From NCBI RefSeq assembly GCF_904846605.1, contig NZ_CAJHBI010000003.1, positions 78,902-142,901 of the forward strand: a stretch of DNA of 64,000 nucleotides. The letters run 5' to 3'. Position 1 is the stretch's first letter, and every line of letters begins with the position of its first letter. The stretch comes from Psychrobacter sp. 72-O-c. GTDB taxonomy: Bacteria > Pseudomonadota > Gammaproteobacteria > Pseudomonadales > Moraxellaceae. Under the pieces are notes generated by a model that worked only from the letters and a program-made list of their open reading frames with translations, was not told the origin of the DNA and ran no database searches. The position numbers were made by a program, and so were the translations under genes. This document shows positions 28,893 to 37,657 of the stretch, in pieces.

Positions 28893-29295
28893 TTCAATCA
28901 GCACGAGCCAAAAAAATAACAGGTCTACTCTTAACACTGCCACTAATCGCGCCTTAGACGGCGTATCTGATAATGGCTTGTCTATTGCTCAAACCAGCAA
29001 ACGTAAGGTTATCGACTTGACCATCCCGCATGACGACGAAGTGATTTTAATGCCGTCGATGATGCTATCTGATATTGCTTGTGGTATTGATGGCGTAAAC
29101 CGTCATTTAGATAGTGTTGGTCATTTGCTCTACCTAATCTATCAACGCCAAATTACAGAGCCGCAAGCTATTGCTATGGCAAGTTTGGCTCATGATTCAG
29201 TCAATACGTGGTCGAACCTGCTTTACAATCAATTGGAAGCAATTAAAGAACCATTGGCCCAAAGCGCCTTTGGTAAGGTGAATGCTAATGACTGA
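28885..29295 (+). CDS. Hypothetical island protein, 136 aa
   Basis: Soluble protein with a disordered first 45 residues, then a structured part with VIDLTIPHDDEVILMPSMMLSDIACGIDGVNRHLDSVGHLLYL and helical YQRQITEPQAIAMASLAHDSVNTWSNL. It overlaps the preceding gene by 8 bases and the following primase-like gene by 14, so it belongs to the same translational run. No family recognised; a replication accessory role is only suggested by position. Confidence 0.6.
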   Translation: MDNSISTSQKNNRSTLNTATNRALDGVSDNGLSIAQTSKRKVIDLTIPHDDEVILMPSMMLSDIACGIDGVNRHLDSVGHLLYLIYQRQITEPQAIAMASLAHDSVNTWSNLLYNQLEAIKEPLAQSAFGKVNAND

Positions 29296-29641
29296 TTTTA
29301 TCCGCTTGCACTTATCCCAAATTAGACAGCAACAACAAGCTACTAGACCGACTTATCAATCACAACAGCGCGGTATTATTAGTAAGTCACGCCTACCGAA
29401 TACGTATGAATTTTATAGTCGTTTCGATATCACTATCAAAGGTAGCAAAGGGTGGCAGTTGGTCAAGTGTGCGTTTCATAACGATACCCACGCATCAATG
29501 GGTGTGAACCGTGAGCATGGCGGTTATAAATGTCACGCATGCGGCGCTAGTGGTGACCGCATTGGTTTTTATATGCAATGGCATAGCACTACATTTATCG
29601 AAGCATGTAAGGCGTTAAATTTGATTGAGGGAGCACAATGA
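29282..29641 (+). CDS. CHC2-type zinc-finger, primase-like protein
   Basis: Protein of 119 aa carrying a DnaG-type zinc ribbon: CAFHNDTHASMGVN then YKCHACGASGDRIGFYM, giving a Cys-x2-His ... Cys-x2-Cys set near residues 63-88, and a helix TTFIEACKALNLIEG typical of the end of CHC2 domains. It has no Toprim catalytic domain; that is found in the next protein, whose start overlaps by 4 bases (ATGA). Together they form a split primase, common in satellites and islands where the zinc finger helps template recognition. Confidence 0.85.
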   Translation: MLMTDFIRLHLSQIRQQQQATRPTYQSQQRGIISKSRLPNTYEFYSRFDITIKGSKGWQLVKCAFHNDTHASMGVNREHGGYKCHACGASGDRIGFYMQWHSTTFIEACKALNLIEGAQ

Positions 29642-32424
29642 CTATGGATAATAATGACATAATTAGACAGGTAGAAACGTACGTAGCTAAGATAAGTAAA
29701 CCCCAAATAGATAAAGGTTTTACACGTAAAATCCTACATATCTACGCTGACGCCGATAGTAAATTCATTTATGGCAAACTACGATTGAAGAATTTAACTA
29801 CTGGTGATAAATATATTCGCTCTATCAGTCAAGACAGCGCCGGCATGTGGCAGATGAAAGATCCTGATTTTAAAGAAGTCTATTCAGAGGGTGGCGGCAA
29901 AAAGCCGCTTTATCGTCGGCATGACCTTGCTTGTGATACTGAAGCCGTGGTTTATATATTTGAGGGTGAACAAAAAGCCGATCTCGCTAATGAGTTTGGT
30001 TTTATCGCCACTACATCCGGTGGCAGCACACAAGTTAATAACTATCACTGGTTGCCATTAGCAGGGCGTGATATCTGTTTATGGGCTGATAATGATGCAG
30101 CTGGAGTGCAATGGCTAGAAGGTGTTTACAAAGAACTAAATGCCATAGGTGCACGTATTAAAATTATTGATATTGATGTGTTGGGACTTGCTGAAAAAGG
30201 CGATATCGTGGACTGGGTAGAGTTGCAGCGACAAGCTGATCCTGATATTACCCATCAACAATTGGCAGGCAAAATAAAAGAGCTGGACACCCTGACAGAT
30301 GAGCAGCTCTCAATAATTCTAGCAGATGACCTACCAGAGCCATCAAGCGATAGTATAGCAGTAAGCTATCCAGAATGGCGTAAAGATACCCAGCTCAATG
30401 AGCCCATGGTTCATGAAGGCGGGCGTTTTGAACTATACTCCGACGGGCTATTTTTTGTGAAGTATGATGACAGCGACCCTACTAACATTTTGTTTAAGTT
30501 AAAAATGTTTATTTGTTCGCCGCTTGAAGTTATAGCTACAGCGCGTGATGCTAGTAACAAAAACTGGGGGCGACTATTAAAATGGCATGATGCTGATGGT
30601 GTAATACATCAATGGTCAATGCCAGTGGCTTTACTACAAAGTGATGCGCGAGAGTACCGTCGCGAGCTTGCGAGCCAAGGCTTAAATATTACTATCAATC
30701 GCAAGCAGCGTGATTATCTAGACGCCTACATTCAAGACTATCCAAGCAAAAAACGAGCGCGATGCGTCACAAAACTAGGCTGGCATGGTGAGCAATATGT
30801 ATTACCAGATCACACGCTAGGCGGCGCTGTTGACGCTAATGAGGTGATTGTCTATCAGTCAGCACATGCAATCGACAGCACATTATCGCAACAAGGAGAA
30901 TTAGCTCAATGGACTGATAAGGTATGCAAACCAATGGCAGACCAAAGCCGTTTGGTTTTCTCTCTTTGTTGCGCTTTTGCAGGACAATTACTGGAGCCCC
31001 TAGGCAGTGATGGAGGTGGCTTTCATTTTATGGGCTCATCAAGTATGGGCAAATCAATATCGCTTAAATTAGCGGCTAGTGTCTGGGGAAACCCTGAAAG
31101 ATACGTTAAGACATGGCGTACTACAGACAACGCATTGGAGGGAACTGCAAGCGAATATAACGATAGCTTTTTAGGGCTTGATGAAATTAGTGAATGTGAC
31201 CCAAAGAAAATAGGCAATATTATTTACATGCTATCCAATGGACAGGGTAAAGGCAGAAGCACTACTACAGGGCAGAATCGTACAGCCAATAAATGGCGGC
31301 TTATATTCTTATCTAATGGTGAAAAGTCCGTACAGCAACAAATGGCAGAAGTAGGACAGAGTACCAACGCAGGCATTGAGATACGCACCGCCCATATCGA
31401 TGCAGACGCTGGCAAAGGCTATAAGATGTTTGATAGTCTAGTATTGGCAAACAGTGGCGCAGCACAAGCCGATAAGCTGACAGAGCTATCAAGCACTTAT
31501 TATGGAACTGCTGGCATCGCTTGGCTTGAATATATTACTATGGATAAGGCAGCGACCACCATCACCGCCAAGGCATTGATTGATGACTTTATGAACCAAT
31601 ACGACAATCTAGCACCACAAGCCCATAGAGTGGCTAAACGCTTCGCTATCGTGGCTGCTGCTGGGGAAATGGCAACGCTAGCAGGTATTACAGGCTGGCA
31701 AGCAGGACAAGCGGCGGCGGTTAAGGTATGCTTGGACAATTGGCTTGATAATTATGGCCGTGATGGTGAGCAGGAGCAGCGCCAAATCATTAAACATATT
31801 CAGGCCTTTATTGAACAGCATGGGTCAAGTCGCTTTGAACCGCGCCGTAGTCACCGATGCCCAGATTTTGAACCTAAAACCTCTAACCGTGTAGGCTATC
31901 GTAATACTAATACAGGTGATTATTTATTCTCAGTGAATACCTTTGATATGGAAATCTGCCCACCTTTTAATGCTAAAAAAGTTTTACAGGTATTAGATGA
32001 GGCCGGTCTTTTAATACGTAATCAAGGTGACCGCAAAGCATACAAATCACCAAAAACACTTTTTATAGAACGCGATCCCTTTTATGCGGTTAAAGCGCAC
32101 ATATTAAGTTACGAAGGCGATAAAGCCACTGGGACAGATGGGACAAACGGGACAGCCCATATACAGCAAGCTTTAGACACTGTCCCACATCTTAAAACCC
32201 CACTGAGACCGTTGGGACAACTAGAGCCGCACCGTGATGAAGCGTCCCAATTGTCCCATAGCCAAAAAAGCACTGGGACAGCCATAAACCCAGTAATCAC
32301 GGGCACTGTCCCGCTGTCCCAAGCGTCCCAGTCTAAAAAGGTAGGTACGGTAAAGCCGCAGTCATTTATCAATGAGCCTGATAATGAGATACCACCATTT
32401 GGTAGTGTAGGTAATTACTCATAA
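29638..32424 (+). CDS. Toprim-DUF927 replicase (primase/helicase)
   Basis: Island replication protein of 928 aa. A Toprim-like domain lies near residues 90-160 (VVYIFEGEQKADLANEFGF and ICLWADNDAAGVQWLEGV, containing the conserved Glu and the DND acidic pair). A DUF927 superfamily helicase domain follows, with Walker A FMGSSSMGKSISLKLAASVWG near residue 463 and an acidic FLGLDEISECDPKKIG Walker B near 515. After residue 800 the text becomes repetitive (GTDGTNGT and similar) because the DNA carries an array of GGGACA sites. It would unwind and prime at that array. The stop is followed by a hairpin terminator at 32471. Confidence 0.87.
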   Translation: MTMDNNDIIRQVETYVAKISKPQIDKGFTRKILHIYADADSKFIYGKLRLKNLTTGDKYIRSISQDSAGMWQMKDPDFKEVYSEGGGKKPLYRRHDLACDTEAVVYIFEGEQKADLANEFGFIATTSGGSTQVNNYHWLPLAGRDICLWADNDAAGVQWLEGVYKELNAIGARIKIIDIDVLGLAEKGDIVDWVELQRQADPDITHQQLAGKIKELDTLTDEQLSIILADDLPEPSSDSIAVSYPEWRKDTQLNEPMVHEGGRFELYSDGLFFVKYDDSDPTNILFKLKMFICSPLEVIATARDASNKNWGRLLKWHDADGVIHQWSMPVALLQSDAREYRRELASQGLNITINRKQRDYLDAYIQDYPSKKRARCVTKLGWHGEQYVLPDHTLGGAVDANEVIVYQSAHAIDSTLSQQGELAQWTDKVCKPMADQSRLVFSLCCAFAGQLLEPLGSDGGGFHFMGSSSMGKSISLKLAASVWGNPERYVKTWRTTDNALEGTASEYNDSFLGLDEISECDPKKIGNIIYMLSNGQGKGRSTTTGQNRTANKWRLIFLSNGEKSVQQQMAEVGQSTNAGIEIRTAHIDADAGKGYKMFDSLVLANSGAAQADKLTELSSTYYGTAGIAWLEYITMDKAATTITAKALIDDFMNQYDNLAPQAHRVAKRFAIVAAAGEMATLAGITGWQAGQAAAVKVCLDNWLDNYGRDGEQEQRQIIKHIQAFIEQHGSSRFEPRRSHRCPDFEPKTSNRVGYRNTNTGDYLFSVNTFDMEICPPFNAKKVLQVLDEAGLLIRNQGDRKAYKSPKTLFIERDPFYAVKAHILSYEGDKATGTDGTNGTAHIQQALDTVPHLKTPLRPLGQLEPHRDEASQLSHSQKSTGTAINPVITGTVPLSQASQSKKVGTVKPQSFINEPDNEIPPFGSVGNYS
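32130..32330. repeat. GGGACA iteron-like array in the 3' end of the replicase gene
   Basis: Forward GGGACA at 32131, 32140, 32149, 32214 and 32275; inverted TGTCCC or GTCCC at 32181, 32244, 32252, 32307, 32315 and 32325. Neighbouring copies are spaced 8-9 bp. Eleven sites in 200 bp, in both orientations, look like a replication origin recognised by the protein encoded here. Confidence 0.7.
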
Positions 32425-32470
32425 GCTATTAGACGTACACCATGATGGTGAACCCTGATCATAAACCTAA

Positions 32471-32500
32471 AAGGTAGGCTTTAATTGCCTGCCTTTTTTT
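32471..32500 (+). terminator. Terminator after the replicase gene
   Basis: Stem AAGGTAGGC / GCCTGCCTT (one mismatch) with an 8-base loop, followed by seven T, 47 bases after the replicase stop. Confidence 0.75.
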
Positions 32501-32643
32501 ATAATTGTTAACAGATGGAAAGGTATAGTTCAAAGCTGATGATAAGTAGGTATTTAAATAAACACATTCCTTTACGAGTAGTAGTCACCGAAGCCCGCAT
32601 ACTTGCCAGCGAACTGTTATTGAGAAGGTAAAACTAAAAAACC

Positions 32644-33552
32644 TTACTCATTATAACTATCACAGCCAGCCTGTTCTCTGTTGTCACAATATTTACTAAA
32701 CCAATCGTTTGCCTTTTTATAATCTTGCTTAACTCCTCTACCATTTGCATATAAAGAGCCAAGACGATATTGAGCATCAGCATCATCTTGATTGGCTGCC
32801 TTCAAATACCATTCGCGTGCCTTGGCATAATCCTGACGTACAACTTGACCTTCATCGTACATAAATCCAAGATTGTATTGAGAATCAACGAACCCTTGGT
32901 TGGCTGACTTCCTAAACAACTCAATTGCTTTAGCATAATCTTGACGCACACCTTCGCCTTCGGCATATATTATGCCAAGATTATGTTGAGAATTGGCTAA
33001 TCCTTGGTCAGCCGATTTCTGAAACCATTTAGCTGCCTTAACATAATCCTGATGAACGCCATCGCCATCGGTATACATCATACCAAGATTATGCTGAGCA
33101 CTAGCTAATCCTTGGTCAGCGGCTTTTTGAAACCATTCAACGGATTTGGCATAATCTTGATGCACGCCATCACCATCGGCATACATCATGCCAAGATTAT
33201 GTTGAGCACTGTCTAACCCTTGATCAGCTGCTTTTTGAAACCATTTGATTGCTTCAACTGAGTCTTGAGGAATACTAATGCCTTTATAATACATCATTCC
33301 AAGATCGTGTTGGGATTTGGCATAACCTTGATCAGCTGCTCTCTGAAACCATTCGACTGCCTCAGTATAGTTACGACTAACACCGCTACCATCCATATAC
33401 ATAAATCCAAGTTCAGACTGAGCTTCGGCATTACCTTGTCCCGCTAAAGCCCTAGTCTCCTCATATTCTGATGAACACGCTGATAATATTATTCCAAACG
33501 ATAACACCAAAAATATTAATCTATTTATAAAACTTTGCTTAGGTGGATTCAT
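32644..33552 (-). CDS. Sel1-repeat lipoprotein (7 repeats)
   Basis: Exported protein of 302 aa. A basic start (MNPPKQSFINR) and hydrophobic stretch end in the lipobox LSAC near residue 26, so it is probably lipid-anchored. Seven Sel1-like repeats of exactly 36 residues follow (pattern AADQG-A-AQ-NLG-MY-DGDGV-QDY-KA-EWFQK). The end carries CDN-x4-AGCDSYNE, a paired-cysteine cap also found in the two neighbours. Sel1 repeats form alpha/alpha solenoids that bind proteins or cell-wall material, as in Helicobacter Hcp proteins. It is third in a tandem minus-strand trio with 21-base gaps, probably one operon. Specific target unknown. Confidence 0.87.
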   Translation of the reverse strand: MNPPKQSFINRLIFLVLSFGIILSACSSEYEETRALAGQGNAEAQSELGFMYMDGSGVSRNYTEAVEWFQRAADQGYAKSQHDLGMMYYKGISIPQDSVEAIKWFQKAADQGLDSAQHNLGMMYADGDGVHQDYAKSVEWFQKAADQGLASAQHNLGMMYTDGDGVHQDYVKAAKWFQKSADQGLANSQHNLGIIYAEGEGVRQDYAKAIELFRKSANQGFVDSQYNLGFMYDEGQVVRQDYAKAREWYLKAANQDDADAQYRLGSLYANGRGVKQDYKKANDWFSKYCDNREQAGCDSYNE

Positions 33553-33573
33553 AGTCGTTGATACCCTTAAAAA

Positions 33574-34968
33574 CTAGTTTTGCTTCTGATTTAATATTCG
33601 ATAATTATCACAGCCAGCTTGAAACTCATTATCACAAGCTTTACCAAACCATTCTTTAGCTTGAAGTTTATTTTGATTAACACCTACTCCTCGGAAGTAC
33701 ATCACACCAAGGTTGTACTGAGCATGCGCTTGTCCTTGTTTAGCCGCCTTTTGTGTCCAGTAGAACCCTTTAGAGTAGTTTTGATGAAGACCTATAGTTT
33801 CACCGTATATTACTCCAAGATTACTCTGAGCTAGCACTTCTCCTTGATTTGCTGACTTTTTCAGCAAATCAATAGCTTTACTATAGTCCTGACGGACACC
33901 TTCACCGGTATAATATAACCATCCAAGATTATTCTGCCCTAATGCATTATCTTGATCAGCTGATTTCTGATAGAACTTAAATGACTTAGCATAATCTTGA
34001 GGAACTCCTTTACCGTTATAATATATTAATCCAAGATTATTCTGAGCTGATGTATTGCCTTGATCAGCTGCCCTTTGATACCAATTAACTGCCTTAACGT
34101 AGTTTTGGCTAACTCCTACACCGTCGTTGTACATTCTTCCTAGTAAGTACTGGGCTTCCGCAAGCCCTTGGTCAGCTGCTTTTTGGTACCATTCAGCTGC
34201 TTTAAAGTAATCCTGACGAATACCTTGGCCATTGTAGTACATCACACCAAGGTTATTTTGAGCTTCGCTCCGTCCTTGATTAGCTGCCTTTCGATACCAT
34301 TCAGCCGCTTTAGTATTATTTTGGCTAACGCCTTGACCAATAGCGTACATCAACCCGATATTATGTTGAGATTTTGCGTGTCCTTGATTGGCTGCCTTTT
34401 GAAACCACTCGAATGCCTTTACATCATTTTGGCTAACACCTTTGGCTTTATCGTATGACACTCCAAGATTATATTGGGCATGAATATGCCTTTGATTAGC
34501 CGCTTTTCGATACCATTCAACGGCTTTAACATCATTTTGATGTACTCCAAGGCCCTTCCTATACGAAACACCAATATTATATTGTGCTGCCGCCTCCCCT
34601 TGGTCAGCCGCCTTTTGGTACCATTGAAAGGCTTTCGTAAAGTCCTGCTGAACACCTTGGCCAGCAGCGTACATTGCCCCAATATTATACTGGGCTCTAG
34701 CATATCCTTGGTCAGCAGCTTTTTGATACCATTCCAAAGCCTTGGTGTAATCTTGACGAACGCCTTTGCCATAGTTATAGGATATCCCAAGATTAAATTG
34801 AGATATCCTATTTCCCAAATCTGCTAGTGCATTTTCTGTAATGAACGATGTTTTAACTTCATTGGTAGCTAAATCTTCTGCTACAGTTGCCCAAGCTGAA
34901 ACCGTCAGTCCAAACGATAACCCCAAAAATACTAGTCTATGTATAAACAGCTTATCCAGTGATCGCAT
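33574..34968 (-). CDS. Secreted Sel1-repeat protein (11 repeats)
   Basis: Protein of 464 aa with a Sec signal peptide (FLGLSFGLTVSAWA, cleavage near residue 28) and eleven 36-residue Sel1-like repeats (about residues 45-440), ending in the cysteine cap ACDNEFQAGCDNYRIL. Repeat 5 (LMYAIGQGVSQNNTKAAEW) is almost identical in DNA and protein to repeat 4 of the upstream paralogue, showing recent exchange between the genes. It sits 21 bases from each neighbour, in the middle of the trio. Likely periplasmic or surface adaptor; no catalytic domain is visible. Confidence 0.87.
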   Translation of the reverse strand: MRSLDKLFIHRLVFLGLSFGLTVSAWATVAEDLATNEVKTSFITENALADLGNRISQFNLGISYNYGKGVRQDYTKALEWYQKAADQGYARAQYNIGAMYAAGQGVQQDFTKAFQWYQKAADQGEAAAQYNIGVSYRKGLGVHQNDVKAVEWYRKAANQRHIHAQYNLGVSYDKAKGVSQNDVKAFEWFQKAANQGHAKSQHNIGLMYAIGQGVSQNNTKAAEWYRKAANQGRSEAQNNLGVMYYNGQGIRQDYFKAAEWYQKAADQGLAEAQYLLGRMYNDGVGVSQNYVKAVNWYQRAADQGNTSAQNNLGLIYYNGKGVPQDYAKSFKFYQKSADQDNALGQNNLGWLYYTGEGVRQDYSKAIDLLKKSANQGEVLAQSNLGVIYGETIGLHQNYSKGFYWTQKAAKQGQAHAQYNLGVMYFRGVGVNQNKLQAKEWFGKACDNEFQAGCDNYRILNQKQN

Positions 34969-34989
34969 GGTCTATATCTTCCTCAAAAA

Positions 34990-36066
34990 TCACTTTAACT
35001 TCAAATTTAATATTCGGTATTCATCACAGCCCTTCTGGCTACCATTATCGCAGGACTTGCCGTACCACTCTTTTGCTTGAACATTACTTTGACGCACGCC
35101 ATTACCATGGTAGTAGAAGTTGCCAAGGTTAAGCTGAGCTGAGCTGTCTTGTTGAGCAGCCGCTTTTCTATACCATTCAACTGCCTTAAAGTAATCCTGA
35201 CGAACACCCTCACCCTCAGAGTATAAAACTCCAAGATTATACTGAGCTGTTGCATGCCCTTGGTCAGCCGCTTTTCTATACCATTCAACTGCTTTAAAGT
35301 AATCCTGATGAACACCCTCACTCTGATAGTAGAAATTACCAAGACTATACTGGGCTTCCATAAGTCCTTGGTCAGCTGCCTTTTTATGCCATTCAGCCGC
35401 TTTAGTATTATTTTGGCTAACACCTTGACCAATAGCGTACATCAATCCAAGGTTGAATTGAGCGTCAGCATAGCCTTGAGCAGCCGCTTTTCTATACCAT
35501 TCAACTGCCTTAAAGTAATTCTGACGAACACCATTACCGTTAGAGTATAAGTATGCAAGATTAAATTGAGCGTCAGTATCGCCTTGGTTAGCTGCCTTCT
35601 CATACCATTCAATTGCCTTAAAGTAATCTTGACGAACACCATTGCCATTATCGTACATCCATCCAAGATTGAATTGAGCGTCAGCATCACCTTGTTCAGC
35701 TGCCTTTTGGTACCATTTAGCTGCCTTAACATAATCCTGACGAACACCATTGCCATTATCGTACATCCATCCAAGATTGAATTGAGCGTCAGCATCACCT
35801 TGGTCAGCTAATATCCTAGTGTTTGAATGATCTATAGAGTATGCGTTCGCTTGATTTAACTCTTCTGAGGCACTAAGAACTACCGCTTCAGTTGTAGCTG
35901 CTATATTTGCCCCAGCAGAAGCAGCTGTTAACTTATTTTGAGCTGAAACTGACAATTCTGACCAAGCTGTTCCTATTGACCAAGCTGGTACCATCAGTCC
36001 AAACGACAAACCTAAAACCATTACCCTACAAATAAAAGTCTGCTTCAATACTCTCGTGATCATCAC
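34990..36066 (-). CDS. Secreted Sel1-repeat protein (7 repeats)
   Basis: Protein of 358 aa, first gene of the trio. Signal peptide (VMVLGLSFGLMVPAWS), then a 50-residue Ala/Ser-rich spacer (LTAASAGANIAATTEAVV), then seven Sel1-like repeats of 36 residues from about residue 88, ending in the cap SCDNGSQKGCDEYRILNLKLK. Two adjacent repeats share a 64-base identical block (35631-35694 and 35739-35802, offset 108 bp), a sign of very recent unequal duplication. The signal-peptide cores of this gene and the middle paralogue are alike, so they arose by gene duplication. Likely exported scaffold or binding protein; partner unknown. Confidence 0.87.
   Translation of the reverse strand: MMITRVLKQTFICRVMVLGLSFGLMVPAWSIGTAWSELSVSAQNKLTAASAGANIAATTEAVVLSASEELNQANAYSIDHSNTRILADQGDADAQFNLGWMYDNGNGVRQDYVKAAKWYQKAAEQGDADAQFNLGWMYDNGNGVRQDYFKAIEWYEKAANQGDTDAQFNLAYLYSNGNGVRQNYFKAVEWYRKAAAQGYADAQFNLGLMYAIGQGVSQNNTKAAEWHKKAADQGLMEAQYSLGNFYYQSEGVHQDYFKAVEWYRKAADQGHATAQYNLGVLYSEGEGVRQDYFKAVEWYRKAAAQQDSSAQLNLGNFYYHGNGVRQSNVQAKEWYGKSCDNGSQKGCDEYRILNLKLK
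35631..35802 (-). repeat. Near-perfect 108-bp tandem repeat inside a Sel1 gene
   Basis: A 64-bp block at 35631-35694 recurs without change at 35739-35802, one Sel1 unit (36 codons) away. The rest of the unit differs by several bases. Confidence 0.85.
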
Positions 36067-36432
36067 ATTTCCTTTAAAGATACGGAAGTGGCATTTATCT
36101 AATACTTAAGGCTTGGACACTATCATATGTGAGCATGTTGTTTGTGATAAAGGTACTAAACCAGACATTTGAGCGCTTAATAAAATTTAATAGCTCATAA
36201 CTTCTCTTTTTATGATGTTCAAAAATTCAATGAATATCGAAATTTAGGGAATTTATGAACAACTACTGCGCGTAAAGATAGTTTATGAAACGGTACGCGC
36301 ATAAATCAACTACACAGCTGGAAGCTGGAAGCTGGAAAACATTAAACTTATTAATGTTAAAGTACAGGTTGCTATTAATTCAACACTATAAACTCTCTTT
36401 TGTAATATCCAAAAACGCTAACAGGGGGATAA
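36067..36432. other. Intergenic region with a triple GCTGGAA repeat
   Basis: Divergent promoter region between the Sel1 trio and the lipoprotein gene. GCTGGAA occurs three times in tandem at 36317-36337, immediately followed by a small inverted repeat AACATTAA/TTAATGTT. Two similar pyrimidine-rich stretches (near 36190 and 36390) are seen. No gene recognised. Confidence 0.5.
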
Positions 36433-36801
36433 ATGAATAAGGCGATTTATTTAATAATATTATTACTTACGGCTTGCCAGCCTATCCAAGATAATAAGGC
36501 GGTTATTGATGATGATATAGAAGTAAGTCAATCGCTATGGCAAACTGAAGGGAATGTTACGCCTTACCCATTTACAGTCGATTACGGGAATATTGCTTGT
36601 ACCATGAATGAGGTTTATTTTTTCCCTACTGATACCGCTAATGATGAGTCACAAATAGGTTTACCAATTAACCGTTTAGCTGAGATTAGTTTGAGGCAAG
36701 ATAAGATGAAGCCAGCCGTAGCAAATACTATTAAACCCAATGCTGATTTATCAGAGGTTGTCCAAATTGGTTTAGGAGTCTGTAAAAAAGCCCAGTTGTG
36801 A
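36433..36801 (+). CDS. Small DUF2511/YebY-like lipoprotein, left copy
   Basis: Protein of 122 aa with a lipoprotein signal (MNKAIYLIILLLTAC, lipobox LTAC, Cys-15). The mature part reads IEVSQSLWQ, PFTVDYGNIACTMNEVYFFP, NRLAEISLRQDKM, NTIKPNADLSEVVQIGLGVC: one beta-rich segment, a conserved middle Cys and a C-terminal Cys, matching the outline of E. coli YebY (DUF2511: [22 protein letters not shown] ... LC). AGGGGG lies a few bases before the ATG. A paralogue at 46175 is about 60 percent identical by eye and lies in the same orientation beyond the hsd genes. Function unknown; periplasmic. Confidence 0.7.
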   Translation: MNKAIYLIILLLTACQPIQDNKAVIDDDIEVSQSLWQTEGNVTPYPFTVDYGNIACTMNEVYFFPTDTANDESQIGLPINRLAEISLRQDKMKPAVANTIKPNADLSEVVQIGLGVCKKAQL

Positions 36802-37657
36802 CTGATTAATAGCGACTTTTGCGACAAGTATCGCGAGGTAAGCATGTTTTGAGAACTCAACCCCATGTGTTAAAAGAGCAAGCTAAGAATAGTATTGATA
36901 TGTTGTGATAAACATCACAAACAACTACAGGCAATAATAAAGTTTTTAGGCTGTCATGATTGATTATACGAACATCATTCCAAAAGCATGTACCACAGTA
37001 CATACAAGCAACTATTTATGAAGTGCATAACGATGGATGATAGTCATGCAGAAAAACTAAAGACTATTTATGGTTTTTTGAGAACAGAACTAAAATAAGT
37101 TAGTTAACTTTATCTGTTAATTAAGTCCAAGCAAGAACTGCGCAGGAGCTTTTTATTACCAGTATAGGAAGGTGATATATGGAAGAAAAATGGATAGAAG
37201 CAAGAAGTTTTAGAACAATGCGATTCTGACAATAGTTAAAACCTCACTGAATTTAACCTTTTTATTGGAAACAGGATAGGCTAAAAACATTGGAAACAGG
37301 AAACAAAACCACCCTTTTCTGATTTTGTTTCCAAGCTAAGCTAATGATAATAAAAGTAAAAAACGGAACCGTGGAAACAAAAAAAGCCTGTTTTAGTTTT
37401 GCTTCCAAATTGAGGTATATATAGGTAAAAACATGAAGGCAGAGCATCCAAAGGAAACAAAAAACAGGTGAAAATGGGATTTATATGTCATACAAGCGGC
37501 AGCCCTAAAAAGCAATAATATCGATGTTTTTTAAGTCTTATTGCTTGGCTTAAAACATATCTTAATTAATATAATTATCGTGAATAACTGCTTAGTCTAG
37601 CCTGCCTATTATAAAACGGTTATGCCCTCGCCCTCTCTTTTCTCTAAAACCCCTGAC
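36802..37657. other. Long non-coding region with repeat array A
   Basis: About 850 bases with no credible gene. The block GAGCTTTTTATTACCAGTAT at 37146-37165 and GGTGATATATGGA at 37171-37183 recur in slightly changed form at 46613-46650, after the second lipoprotein gene. The GGAAACA array follows. A 61-codon antisense frame (37262-37447) is made only of the repeat array and is not taken as a gene. Confidence 0.6.
37267..37459. repeat. Repeat array A: GGAAACA sites, direct and inverted
   Basis: GGAAACA at 37267, 37292, 37299, 37373 and 37453, inverted TGTTTCC at 37326 and a near copy TGCTTCC at 37400. Sites 37299 and 37326 form a perfect 10-bp hairpin GGAAACAAAA / TTTTGTTTCC with ACCACCCTTTT in the loop; 37373 and 37400 form a second, weaker one. 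Confidence 0.8.

Noticed and set aside
34168..35811. Several long frames antisense to or shifted within the Sel1 genes
   Set aside because: The 108-bp period of the repeats keeps alternative frames open; their text is itself a shadow of the repeats.
37262..37447. 61-codon minus-strand frame over array A
   Set aside because: Made entirely of the GGAAACA array and its surroundings; no start signal.
37267..37459. Array A as a CRISPR array
   Set aside because: Repeats are only 7-10 bp, occur in both orientations and are irregularly spaced; no cas genes are present.
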